From positions 86,070 through 150,069 of the forward strand of contig NZ_BMPQ01000020.1 in assembly GCF_014647675.1 (NCBI RefSeq): a DNA stretch of 64,000 nt, in the 5' to 3' direction. Shown piece by piece: positions 16,437 to 25,058 of the stretch (position 1 is its first letter; each line of letters starts with the position of its first letter). This DNA comes from Streptomyces flaveus. Its GTDB lineage: Bacteria; Actinomycetota; Actinomycetes; Streptomycetales; Streptomycetaceae. A program made the position numbers and the translations under genes. Below the pieces are notes generated by a model. The model saw nothing but the letters and a program-made list of their open reading frames with translations, had not been told where the DNA came from and made no database searches.

Positions 16437-16762
16437 CCGCGCGCGGCATCGACGTCGCCCCTGTCCAGGTCACCGCCTGCGTCATCGATTGGGGCCGGAG
16501 ACAACACTCCCGGAGTGACGCGGGTCAAACCAGATGCCCCTGGAGGGCGACGATCACGACCAGGGCCGCCAAGCAGGCCACGGGCCCGAGCAGGGCGAAC
16601 CGCACGGATCGCGCGAGGCGGCGGACGCCGGGGGCGAGGGACGTTGGGCACGTTCCGTTGCGAGAGGCGGGAACGGAGGGCTGCCCCTACGCACATCGGA
16701 GCCCAAACACAGGGACGGCCAATTCCAGGAGATCAGTACGTTCTGGCTAGGGCGCCCGGGCC
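16437..16762. other. Intergenic region, no gene supported
   Basis: A convergent spacer between the MFS gene and the leftward response regulator. On the minus strand a short hydrophobic stretch (RFALLGPVACLAALVVIVALQGHLV, about 16530-16605) ends in a stop but lacks a credible start, so I treat it as a possible remnant only. No clear terminator hairpin seen. Confidence 0.4.
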
Positions 16763-17410
16763 TCAGGAGCGCGCAAGGAGTCCGCGTTCCAGGGCGACGA
16801 CGACGGCGCGGGTGCGGTCACTTACGTCGAGTTTCGCGAAGACCCGTAGAAGGTGCGTCTTCACCGTGGCCTCCCCGATGACCAGGCGACGGCCGATCTC
16901 CGCGTTGGACAGGCCGTCGGCGACCGCCTTCAGCACCTCCCGCTCGCGGGCGGTGAGCACGACCGGTTCGGGGCGGCGCATCCGGGCCACGAGACGCTCC
17001 GCGACCTTGGGCGCGAGGACCGTCTCACCGCGCGCTGCCGAGCGGATGGCGTCGGCGAGCTGCTCGCGGGTGGTGTCCTTGAGGAGGTAGCCGACGGCGC
17101 CGGCCTCCACGGCTCGTTCGATCTCCATGTCCGTGTCGTACGTGGTGAGGATCAGCACCCGGGTGGCCACCGGCAGGGCGACGATCTCGGTGGTGGCGGC
17201 CACGCCGTCGAGCACCGGCATGCGCAGGTCGAGGAGGGCCACCTCGGGGGCAAGCCGCTTGACGAGGGCGACGCCCTCGCGGCCGTCGCTCGCTTCGCCG
17301 ACGATCTCTATCGTGGGCTCGTTGGCCAGCAGGGCGATGACTCCGGCGCGCATCACGGCGTGGTCGTCGACCACGACCACGCGGATCCGGTCGTACGCGG
17401 TGTCGGTCAT
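16763..17410 (-). CDS. LuxR-family (NarL type) response regulator
   Basis: A 215-aa two-component regulator. The receiver domain has Asp15-Asp16 (VVVVDDH), phospho-acceptor Asp61 in LLDLRMP, Thr in LTTYDT and Lys in LLKDTT. The C-terminal NarL/LuxR helix-turn-helix spans about residues 150-212 (LTAREREVLKAVADGLSNAEIGRRL). It follows the kinase gene by 2 bases and both lie downstream of the MMPL pump gene on the same strand, so the pair may sense envelope stress or a pump substrate. Confidence 0.93.
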   Translation of the reverse strand: MTDTAYDRIRVVVVDDHAVMRAGVIALLANEPTIEIVGEASDGREGVALVKRLAPEVALLDLRMPVLDGVAATTEIVALPVATRVLILTTYDTDMEIERAVEAGAVGYLLKDTTREQLADAIRSAARGETVLAPKVAERLVARMRRPEPVVLTAREREVLKAVADGLSNAEIGRRLVIGEATVKTHLLRVFAKLDVSDRTRAVVVALERGLLARS

Positions 17411-17412
17411 GG

Positions 17413-18600
17413 TCAGTCCTGACTGTGCGTGGGAAGGCTGGCGAGGACACGGGTGCCGTCCCCGAGGGAGCTGGTGACGGCGAGTTCACCGTCGAGCTCG
17501 GCCAGCCGTCGGCGCATGCCGTCGAGGCCGAAACCTTGGGAATCCTCGACGACGAACCCGCGGCCGTCGTCGGTGATCTCCAGCTCGACACCGCCCGCGA
17601 GTTCGGTGAGGACGACGCCGACGGTGGAGGCGCCCGAGTGTTTGCGCACGTTGGCGAGGGACTCCTGCGTGCAGCGCAGCAGGGCGACGCGGGTGCGCTG
17701 GTCCAGGTCCATGTCGGGCAGTTCGGCGGTGACGGTGAGGCCGGTGTCCTGGACGAAGCGGTCCAGGGTTCTGCGCAGGGTGGTGGCCAGCGAGCCGGGT
17801 GCGACGCCGCTCTCGGGGGCGGAGCCGACGAGCACCCGGGCTTCGGCCAGGTTCTCGCGCGCGGTCTGCTCGATGGAGGTGAGCTGCTCGGCGCAGCGCA
17901 CGGGGTCGGTGACGGCGGCGGCGCGGGCGGCCTCCGCGAGCACCACGATGGAGGCGAAGCCCTGGGCGAGGGTGTCGTGGATCTCCCGGGCGAGCCGTTC
18001 GCGCTCCTCGGCCGCGCCCTGCCGCTGATACACGGCCGCCAACTCCTCCTGGGTGACGGCCAGTTCGGCGGTCAGTTGCTCCTGGCGCTCGTTGCTCTGG
18101 CCTACGAAGCGGTGCAACCACAGCCCCAGACCCACCCCTGCGGCGTAGGCGACGACGGTGAACACGGCGTTCCCGGTGAGGAATTGAGGGCTCCAGCCCT
18201 GACCGAGCGTGCCGCCGATCACGGTGAGGGCCGCGGCGGCCCCGCTGAGCGTGATCGCGTCCCGCGGGGCGCGGGTGAAGAGCCAGAACTGCGGCAGGGA
18301 CACCACGTAGAAAGCGGCCCCGCCGCCCAGAAGGTAGGACGTCGCGCCCAGGACGAGCGCGAGGACGGCGAGGTAGGTACGGGGAGGCAGGACGGGGTCG
18401 TCCGGTCGGGCGAGAACGACGGTGTGGCACAGCGCGATCAGGGTGAGCAGGCCGAGCATCCAGTACTTCAGGGCTGACGACTCGTCGAACACGGCGATGG
18501 CCGGGGGCAGCAGGCCGAACAGGATCCAGCCTGCTGCGTTCCAGCGGCGGATACGGTCCGGGGTGAGCCGGTCGCCCGGCTGCTGCTGCCACTGATTCAC
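17413..18600 (-). CDS. Sensor histidine kinase (NarX/DesK-like)
   Basis: A 395-aa kinase with four to five N-terminal membrane helices (residues about 22-165) and little extracellular loop, suggesting sensing within the membrane. Then a coiled segment (QEQLTAELAVTQEELAAV), the HisKA_3 box with His208 (ERLAREIHDTLAQGF), and an ATP-binding domain ending ITDDGRGF...GFGLDGMRRRLAELDGEL. It pairs with the regulator 2 bases downstream. The MMPL pump gene ends 50 bases upstream of its start, so all three could be one transcript. Confidence 0.92.
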   Translation of the reverse strand: MNQWQQQPGDRLTPDRIRRWNAAGWILFGLLPPAIAVFDESSALKYWMLGLLTLIALCHTVVLARPDDPVLPPRTYLAVLALVLGATSYLLGGGAAFYVVSLPQFWLFTRAPRDAITLSGAAAALTVIGGTLGQGWSPQFLTGNAVFTVVAYAAGVGLGLWLHRFVGQSNERQEQLTAELAVTQEELAAVYQRQGAAEERERLAREIHDTLAQGFASIVVLAEAARAAAVTDPVRCAEQLTSIEQTARENLAEARVLVGSAPESGVAPGSLATTLRRTLDRFVQDTGLTVTAELPDMDLDQRTRVALLRCTQESLANVRKHSGASTVGVVLTELAGGVELEITDDGRGFVVEDSQGFGLDGMRRRLAELDGELAVTSSLGDGTRVLASLPTHSQD

Positions 18601-18650
18601 GGCGATTCACCTCGTTCGTATGGGAGTTGAGGGGCCGGCGGCCGAGTCGA

Positions 18651-20864
18651 TCAGCCTACCGATTCCAGGGGGCGAGGGGCCTGTTCGGTGCTGCGGCGGG
18701 CACGGCGCACTCCGCGCGAGGGCCACCAGTTGGCCTCGCCGAGCAGGAGCATCAGGGACGGCAGAACCAGCATACGGATGACGAAGGCGTCCAGGAGGAC
18801 GGCGACCGCGAGGCTGAAGCCGATCTGCTTCATCTCGATTATGTGCAGGGCCGCGAAGCTGGCGAAGACCGTGACCATGATCACGGCGGCGCTGGTCACC
18901 ACGCCGGCCGAGCTGCCGACGCCCTCGATCACGGCCTTGCGGGTCGGGACTCCGCGCAGGGCGGCCTCCCGGACCCGGCTGATCACGAAGACCTGGTAGT
19001 CCATCGACAGGCCGAACAGGATCACGAAGAGGAACAGCGGGACACGGGTGCCGATCGAACCGGTGGAGGTGAAGTCGACCAGGCCTTCGGCCCAGGTGTG
19101 CTGGAAGACCATGACGAGAATGCCGAGCGAGGCGGCGGCGGAGAGGAGGTTGAGGAGGATGCCGACCAGGCCGAGGACCACGGAGCGGAACGCCCAGACG
19201 GTCATGGCGAAGGTGACCAGGAGCAGTGCCCCGATGATGAGGGGCAGCTTCTGTTCCTGGTGGGCCGGGTAGTCGGTGTAGCGGGCGACGTCACCGGTCA
19301 CCGCGGTCTCGGCACCCTTCACCTGGCCGACGGTCTCAGGGAGGTACGTGTCGCGGATGTCCTTGAGCGACGACTGGGCCTTGTCGCTGCTGACGTGGTG
19401 CGGGACCTGTAGCTGGAGCATGCTGATCCGCTCGTCGGGCGACGTGGTCAGCTGGGAAGTGCCGCTCAGGCGCGGGTCGTCCTTGACGTCGGCGGCGAGT
19501 TCGCGCAGGGCGGCGGTCACCTCGGGCGAACGGTCGGCGTCGGCGCGGACGACGACCTGGTGCATGGACTTCAGCTCCGGGTAGGCCGCGTTCAGCCGGT
19601 CGTAGACCTGCATGGTGGCGATGGAGCGGGAGTGTGTCTCGCGGCCCATGTCGGTGAGCTTGAGGCCGAGGACCGGAGCGGCGAGGGCGAGCAGCGCGAC
19701 AACGGTGACGGTGAGCGCGGCGACGGGGTGCTTGGCGACGGGGCGCAGCACCGCGGCGGTCAGGCGGCCGGGGCCGGTCTTGTGCGTCTTCTGCTTCTTC
19801 GGCGCGAGCCCGCGGGCTGCCCGGCGCTCGGCACGGCGCTCGGCGCGCATGCCCAGTTTGGCGAGGAGGGCGGGCAGCACGGTCAGGGAGCTGACGACGG
19901 CGACGAGGGTGACGAGGACCGCGCCGGTGGCGATGGACGAGAAGATGACGTCGTCGGCGAGGTAGAGGGTGGCGCTGGAGACGGCGACCGCGAGGCCGGA
20001 GATGACAACGGCCCGGCCGGACGTGGCGGCGGCGAGTTCGACGACGGCCTGCGGGCTCAGTTTGCCGCCGGCGCGGGCTCGTTCCTCACGTTCGCGCTTG
20101 AGGTAGAAGAGCGTGTAGTCGACGCCGACCGCGAGGCCGATGAGCAGGATGATGTTGGTGCTGATGCCATTGTCGGGGAAGACGTGTGAGGCCACCATCG
20201 TCAGGCCGACGGCCGCGGCGATCGAGGACAGGGCGAGCAGCAGCGGTACGAGGGCCATCGCCACGGAGCTGAAGACCAGCAGCAGGGTGATGAGGGTGAC
20301 CGGCAGGGCGATCATCTCGGTACGCGCGAGGTCGTCGCCGCGCAGCTTGTCGACGCCCTTGCTGATGGAAGGCGATCCGGTCTCCTCGACGCGCAGCCCG
20401 GGGTTGGCCTTCTGCACGGCCGCGGTCTGCTCGAGCAGCGGGTCGACGTGCTCCTTGCCGTCCAGCTCCGGGCCCTTCATGGTGACGGTGACCCGCACCG
20501 TCGTGTTGTCCGCGCCGCGCACCGGGTCGGTGACGGAGAGCACCTCGGGCAGCTTGCCCATCCGGGCGGCGACGTCGGCGGCGGCCGAGTCGGCCGCGGC
20601 GATGTCGAGCTTTCCGGTGCCCGGCTTCGCGGTGATCAGGACGTGTTCGACGGGGCGCTGCTGTAACCCGCCCTCCGCGGCGATCGCCTCGCCGCGTCCT
20701 GCCTCTCCGATGCGGAAGTCCTCGGTGGTCGCCGCGTTGGTGCCGACGGTGATGCCGATACCGAGGCACAGGACGACGAACACGAACCAGCCGACGATGC
20801 TCCGCCAGGGGTGGGCGGCGCTCCAACGAGCCATGCGTACGGGAAGATTCTTCATGTCATCCAT
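18651..20864 (-). CDS. MMPL-family RND transporter
   Basis: A 737-aa inner-membrane exporter with two repeats, each one helix, a large external loop and a five-helix bundle. The MMPL signature appears as IGLAVGVDYTLFYLKREREE in the first half and FGLSMDYQVFVISRVRE in the second. Such pumps move lipids, siderophores or drugs using the proton gradient. Codon 67 is TTA (bases 20664-20666), so expression is probably bldA-dependent. A perfect palindrome lies 50 bases upstream. ATG 20864 or ATG 20855 could be the start. Confidence 0.92.
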   Translation of the reverse strand: MDDMKNLPVRMARWSAAHPWRSIVGWFVFVVLCLGIGITVGTNAATTEDFRIGEAGRGEAIAAEGGLQQRPVEHVLITAKPGTGKLDIAAADSAAADVAARMGKLPEVLSVTDPVRGADNTTVRVTVTMKGPELDGKEHVDPLLEQTAAVQKANPGLRVEETGSPSISKGVDKLRGDDLARTEMIALPVTLITLLLVFSSVAMALVPLLLALSSIAAAVGLTMVASHVFPDNGISTNIILLIGLAVGVDYTLFYLKREREERARAGGKLSPQAVVELAAATSGRAVVISGLAVAVSSATLYLADDVIFSSIATGAVLVTLVAVVSSLTVLPALLAKLGMRAERRAERRAARGLAPKKQKTHKTGPGRLTAAVLRPVAKHPVAALTVTVVALLALAAPVLGLKLTDMGRETHSRSIATMQVYDRLNAAYPELKSMHQVVVRADADRSPEVTAALRELAADVKDDPRLSGTSQLTTSPDERISMLQLQVPHHVSSDKAQSSLKDIRDTYLPETVGQVKGAETAVTGDVARYTDYPAHQEQKLPLIIGALLLVTFAMTVWAFRSVVLGLVGILLNLLSAAASLGILVMVFQHTWAEGLVDFTSTGSIGTRVPLFLFVILFGLSMDYQVFVISRVREAALRGVPTRKAVIEGVGSSAGVVTSAAVIMVTVFASFAALHIIEMKQIGFSLAVAVLLDAFVIRMLVLPSLMLLLGEANWWPSRGVRRARRSTEQAPRPLESVG

Positions 20865-20913
20865 GCTCTTCGTCGGGGGTGTGGTGCCGACAGCAGCGAC
20901 TGGTTGAACTTGA

Positions 20914-20933
20914 GGTCCACCAACTGGTGGACC
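20914..20933. promoter_or_regulatory. Palindromic operator upstream of the MMPL pump
   Basis: A perfect inverted repeat GGTCCACCA-ac-TGGTGGACC, 50-69 bases upstream of the pump start. The form suits a TetR- or MarR-type dimer, and MMPL pumps in Streptomyces are often under a TetR repressor, but none is encoded next to it here. Confidence 0.6.
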
Positions 20934-20960
20934 CCCGTCCGGCGAAGAGACCGGATCGCT

Positions 20961-21158
20961 TCAAGGACGCGGGCTCACTTGGCCCGGCCGCACGTGCTGC
21001 GGGGTCGGCCACACCTTGGGTACGACGGTTGCCGTGGCGGCGCGTTCCGCTGCCGCGGCGGGGGCCGGGGCGAGGCCCGGCGCACAGAGAGCCAGGGCAG
21101 CCAGGAGGTCGACCATCACCGGCTTGAGCGCCGGTATCCGGTTCAATGTTTTATCCAT
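20961..21158 (-). pseudogene. N-terminal remnant of a secreted glycosidase
   Basis: The frame reads MDKTLNRIPALKPVMVDLLA... with a typical signal sequence ending APAAAAE, then VVPKVWPTPQHVR, which resembles the first mature residues of secreted hexosaminidase-type enzymes (GH20/GH84 and related). It stops after 65 residues, so the catalytic part is missing. The bases just upstream (21167-21184) carry the same motif as the GH5/kinase control region. Family of origin is a guess. Confidence 0.35.
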
Positions 21159-21409
21159 CGGGGGGCATGGCGGTTGATGGATTCATCATGGGGCAAGACC
21201 TCGGCGGACGGGTTTACGGGGCCGGAACCAACCGTGTCTGGCGGCGGGCCGCGTGTTCGGTGCGGCAGCCCGTGCCGCACTCGACGAAGCAACTCTTCCC
21301 GTGGACACGAGCAACAGCTGAACGAAGTACGGAACACGCCGCGGACACAGGCCCTGCGAGGTCGCGGGCGCACGGGCGAAGCGGGATGGCGCTCGTGCCT
21401 TTCGTCCGG

Positions 21410-22930
21410 TCAGCGACGGCTCCACAGCTGATTGCTGCCACCCCAGCACTCCCATAGCTGGACCTTCGAGCCGTTTGCCGTACGGACGTTGCTCACGTCG
21501 AGACACTTGTCGGACAGGTCGTTGGTGATCGTTCCGTCCGTCGTGAAGGACCAGCGTTGGCTCGGCGTCCCGTTACACGTCCACAAGATGACGCGCGTGC
21601 CGTCGGCGGTGCCGTTACCGTCCGCGCCCAGACACTTGCCCGCGATGCGCAGCTCACGAGCCGCGGTGTAGGTGTACTGCTGGCTGGGGTCGCCGGTACC
21701 GCAATCGTAAATCTGCTGTTGTGTGCCGATAGGCCCGTTTCCGGTGTTGTCGAGGCACCGGCCGGAGCCTCGTCCGACAATGAGGCTCGAGCCGCTACCC
21801 GCTTTGGATCTGGTACCCGCTTTGGAGTCTGTGGCCGAGGGCGACGGCGAGACGCCGGAGTCGACCGAGGGCGACGGCGAGACGCCGCTGGGGACGGGCA
21901 TGGGCGCTTGAAGGGGTAGGGAATCGAAGGGCCAGGCGGCATCGGGGGATGAAGAGGGGAAAGGGGAGATATCGCGTGCGGCCGACGTGGACGTCGGCTC
22001 CGACGGCGCGCTGCTGAGGACGCCGACCACCGCCGTCACGGCCAGCAGCATCACAGCGCCCACCGCCCAGGCCGGCCGTCTCCGCAGGGACGCTCGCCAC
22101 CCCGCGATCTTGCGCTGGTCTTCCTGGTGCGTCGGCCCGCCCGGGCCCCGCTCGCCTGCGATCCTGCGCCGATCCAGGTACTCTCGCCCACCCCAGCCCA
22201 AAACTCCCGTGGCCAGCACGACGGGCAGCTCGTCGGACAGCGTCAGGCATGCCGCAGTCTCGCTGCACCGCGCGCACGCCGCCAGATGCCGCTGCAGGTC
22301 CTCCGGCGCCCACGCCTCCGGCGACCGCGTCGCCGTCTCCAGCAGTCCCAGGTAGCCACGGCACTCCTCATTCGAGTCCGCCACGTCGGCCGCGTACACC
22401 CCCTGACAGCACTCGCGGAATGCTTCTCTGACCCGGGTGACCTCCCACTCCCTGGTCTCCTCCCACGGCCTGCCTCCGGCGTCGCTCTTGGTGTGCAGTC
22501 CCTCGACCTCCACCGCCCAGAGCAGCTCCGCGTCCGCCGTCGGCATCTGCTGCAGTGCCCGCAGCGCGAGCGGCGGCTGTTGCGGGGCGATGGGCTGCTG
22601 CGCCGCCCGCTCATACAGCCAGATGCTCAGCTCCGTGCTGAGAGGCTCACCTCGCCCCTGCATCTGCCACCTGTCCGCCATCTCGAGCACGGCCATCAGT
22701 AGCAGTGGCAGCCACGGCAGTTGTACGCCCTGCCGCCGCCACTCGATGCCCAGCGTGAATGCCTCGTACGCCAGCTGCGCGGCCTTCGCGGGGCTTGTCG
22801 TGCACAGGCTGGCGTAGCACAGGACCGCTTCCCGGTACTCCTCCGGGAGCTCGTCTCCGGACTTCGCCTCCGGCACTGAGACCTGGGGCAGCGCCGGAGG
22901 CAACGACTGGTTGGTCATGGAAGTACCCAT
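21410..22930 (-). CDS. Membrane protein with anti-sigma-like zinc motif and ricin-type lectin domain
   Basis: About 506 aa. A long helical cytoplasmic domain comes first (EEYREAVLCYASLCTTSPAKAA...). Then LQRHLAACARCSETAACL, an HxxxCxxC pattern as in zinc-binding anti-sigma factors. A single membrane helix follows (RPAWAVGAVMLLAVTAVVGVL), a Ser/Pro-rich linker with a duplicated 'SGVSPSPS' unit, and an extracellular ricin B-type beta-trefoil with SGRCLDNTGNG, GKCLGADGNG, SDKCLDVSNV and QxW motifs (SQRWSF, NQLWS). It could relay extracellular glycan binding to the cytoplasm. Start uncertain: ATG 22930, ATG 22918 or further upstream, with no strong ribosome site. Confidence 0.75.
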   Translation of the reverse strand: MGTSMTNQSLPPALPQVSVPEAKSGDELPEEYREAVLCYASLCTTSPAKAAQLAYEAFTLGIEWRRQGVQLPWLPLLLMAVLEMADRWQMQGRGEPLSTELSIWLYERAAQQPIAPQQPPLALRALQQMPTADAELLWAVEVEGLHTKSDAGGRPWEETREWEVTRVREAFRECCQGVYAADVADSNEECRGYLGLLETATRSPEAWAPEDLQRHLAACARCSETAACLTLSDELPVVLATGVLGWGGREYLDRRRIAGERGPGGPTHQEDQRKIAGWRASLRRRPAWAVGAVMLLAVTAVVGVLSSAPSEPTSTSAARDISPFPSSSPDAAWPFDSLPLQAPMPVPSGVSPSPSVDSGVSPSPSATDSKAGTRSKAGSGSSLIVGRGSGRCLDNTGNGPIGTQQQIYDCGTGDPSQQYTYTAARELRIAGKCLGADGNGTADGTRVILWTCNGTPSQRWSFTTDGTITNDLSDKCLDVSNVRTANGSKVQLWECWGGSNQLWSRR

Positions 22931-23191
22931 TCTGGAAACGTGCATCGACTGCGTTGCAATGGTGAAGCTCCGACAGCCGAGGGACCGCCGGTGGGAAACG
23001 CCACGTGACGACTGCCAGGCGATCGACGGCTGATTGAGGGTCCTACGAAATATCACTATGCGACAAGAGTGAGCAAGGGGGTGTATGCGGCCTTTGTGAC
23101 GTTCATCCGTCCGACTCCAGCGAACTCGGGGCACATCGGCGGCGGAACCGGGGGCAGCTCACCCAGGGCGGATCGGGTCGGCGAGGGTGTT

Positions 23192-23228
23192 GCCCCACTC
23201 CTCGGGGCTGGGCGCGGAGGAGTGGGGC
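23192..23228 (-). terminator. Hairpin terminator after the RIP-SGNH gene
   Basis: A perfect 12-base stem GCCCCACTCCTC (23192-23203) pairs with GAGGAGTGGGGC (23217-23228) around 13 bases. It lies 16 bases beyond the stop of the leftward gene at 23244. No T-run. It should isolate that gene from the lectin membrane-protein gene on the same strand. Confidence 0.75.
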
Positions 23229-23243
23229 GGGCGGGGGCAGGGA

Positions 23244-25058
23244 TCAGGCGCCGAGCGCCCGGGCGACCAGGGACGCGTACGCTTGGTGTCCCTTGGTGTT
23301 GGGGTGGTAGGAGTCGTTGAGCGCGGAGGCGCCGACGCTGGCCGGGTCGGTCAGGAACGGGTCAGAGTCACAGATGCCGTGTCCGTCGAAGAACGGCTGG
23401 GCGTCCAGGAACTGGACTCGGCTGCCGGCCTGCTTCACCGCATCCTGGATCACCTTGTTGAGCTCCACGGCGGCGGCGTTCATCTGCTTGCGCACCTCCG
23501 GGTAGGGGTTGAAGCGGTTCTGGGTGAAGGTGCAGCTCGCGTTCACGTCGAACAGCTTGGGGTAGCCGGGGACGATGAGGCGGGCATTCGGTGCGGCGTC
23601 CAGGACCTTCGCGTAGGTCGCCGCCAGCTGCCCCGCCAGTTTCGGGTCGCGCATGGCCTCCACGGACCGGGTCAGTCCGAGCCCGCAGGCCTCCGCCCAC
23701 GGCTCGGGCGCGGCGCAGGTGGCCATCGCGGTGGCGAACTTGACGTCGTTGCCGCCGATGGTGAGCGTCACGAGGTCCGTGTCCGCGCTCAGTGCCGCCA
23801 GCTGCTTGTCCACGACGTCCTGCGAGACCGCCCCGGCGCACGCGGCGAAGGTGAAGCTGCCGATGAAGCCCTGCGGCCCGCCGTACTCCTTGGCGACCTG
23901 GGGGCCGTAAGCCTGCTCACTGCGCTGGCAGTTGCCGTTGTGGTTGACCGAGGCAGGCGGGTTGATCACCTTCAGGTCGGGGCCGGGCGCCGTGATCGTG
24001 CCGTCGTTGGGCAGGTACGGCCCGGCACCGGTGCCTGCCGAGTAGGAGTCACCGAGGGCGACGTAATCCTTGCGTGTCGCCTCTCCGACGTCGGCGGAGG
24101 GGGCGGGGGCAGCTCCGGTGGAGGGCTGGGCCGACGGGGTATCGCCTCCGAGGGCCACCATCAGGATGCGCGCCGCGTCCCGGCCGTCGTTGATCGGGAG
24201 GTTGTAGACGGTGACTGAAGGGGCGCTGCTGTCGCGGTAGACGGCGCTCATCTTGCCCCAGCTGCGCATGGCGTTCACGTCCTCGCCGCTGAGGGTGTGC
24301 GACTGGAAGTTGTTTATGGCCTTGCCGCCGGCTTGGGCGATCTGGCGGATGCGCGTCGCTTCCGAGATGCCGACGATCAGGGTCTGGACCCCCCTCGCCG
24401 CATCCTTGACAACAGGTGCCTTCCCACCCTGGGGGCACATGGACTGTACGGCGTTGTCGAAGGCCTGGTTTCCGAGCTGGACGTCGGTGAGTCCCCGGTC
24501 GGCATACTTCTGCCCGGCCAAGGCGTCGTATCCCTCGGGGAAGTAGTAGGTGTCCTTCTCCTTCGGCTCCGGCGCCTTGCCGTCCTCTGTGAGGAGGTAC
24601 CTGTACCCGGGACTATCGGGGAGTGCCGTGCAGGAGAGCTGCGTGACGTACAGGTTGCTGAGGTTGACCACCACGGACAGCGTCCATCCAAGCTCCGGGA
24701 TGATGTTGATGGTGACGGTCTGGTCCGACTTGGGGTTGGTGGTGTAGACGGGCCTCCGGTTGCCGTCTGAGGCGACGACGATCTGGGCTTGGCCGAGCAT
24801 GGCCTGCAGCTCCTTGATGAAGGCGCCGTAGGCCGTGGCCCCCTCCGGCCCGTCGCCGAGCTCCCAGTTGGCCCGAAGGTTCTCGTCGGCGGCATCGGCC
24901 TGCTTCTGCAACTGCGGGAGCACCAGGGCGCCGCCGCCCAGCAGCATGGCCCCGGCGAGGAAGAGCGCCAGGAACTTCCCGCTGAGCCATCGGGGGCGGC
25001 GTCTGCGCGCGCGGGCGCCGGGCGTCGGCCCGGCGCCCGTTATCGGGGTCTTTTCCAT
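23244..25058 (-). CDS. Exported ribosome-inactivating-protein domain fused to SGNH hydrolase
   Basis: A 604-aa protein. Residues 17-45 (RARRRRPRWLSGKF, then a hydrophobic run) form a signal or anchor. Residues about 58-300 match the RIP (rRNA N-glycosidase) fold: NLSNLYVTQ with Tyr137, GYRY (152-154), GISEATRIRQI with Glu233 and Arg236 equivalent to ricin Glu177/Arg180, and RSWGKMS with Trp267 equivalent to ricin Trp211. A Pro/Ser linker (about 305-325) leads to a GDSL/SGNH hydrolase with GDSYS (Ser338), GGND (435-438) and DSYHP (Asp582, His585). RIPs depurinate the sarcin-ricin loop of large rRNA; the SGNH part could be an esterase or lipase. The shared N-terminus links it to the RNase-like gene at 26320. 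Confidence 0.82.
   Translation of the reverse strand: MEKTPITGAGPTPGARARRRRPRWLSGKFLALFLAGAMLLGGGALVLPQLQKQADAADENLRANWELGDGPEGATAYGAFIKELQAMLGQAQIVVASDGNRRPVYTTNPKSDQTVTINIIPELGWTLSVVVNLSNLYVTQLSCTALPDSPGYRYLLTEDGKAPEPKEKDTYYFPEGYDALAGQKYADRGLTDVQLGNQAFDNAVQSMCPQGGKAPVVKDAARGVQTLIVGISEATRIRQIAQAGGKAINNFQSHTLSGEDVNAMRSWGKMSAVYRDSSAPSVTVYNLPINDGRDAARILMVALGGDTPSAQPSTGAAPAPSADVGEATRKDYVALGDSYSAGTGAGPYLPNDGTITAPGPDLKVINPPASVNHNGNCQRSEQAYGPQVAKEYGGPQGFIGSFTFAACAGAVSQDVVDKQLAALSADTDLVTLTIGGNDVKFATAMATCAAPEPWAEACGLGLTRSVEAMRDPKLAGQLAATYAKVLDAAPNARLIVPGYPKLFDVNASCTFTQNRFNPYPEVRKQMNAAAVELNKVIQDAVKQAGSRVQFLDAQPFFDGHGICDSDPFLTDPASVGASALNDSYHPNTKGHQAYASLVARALGA

Noticed and set aside
16530..16605. Short hydrophobic peptide frame on the minus strand
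   Set aside because: Ends in a stop but has no plausible start or ribosome site; left as spacer.
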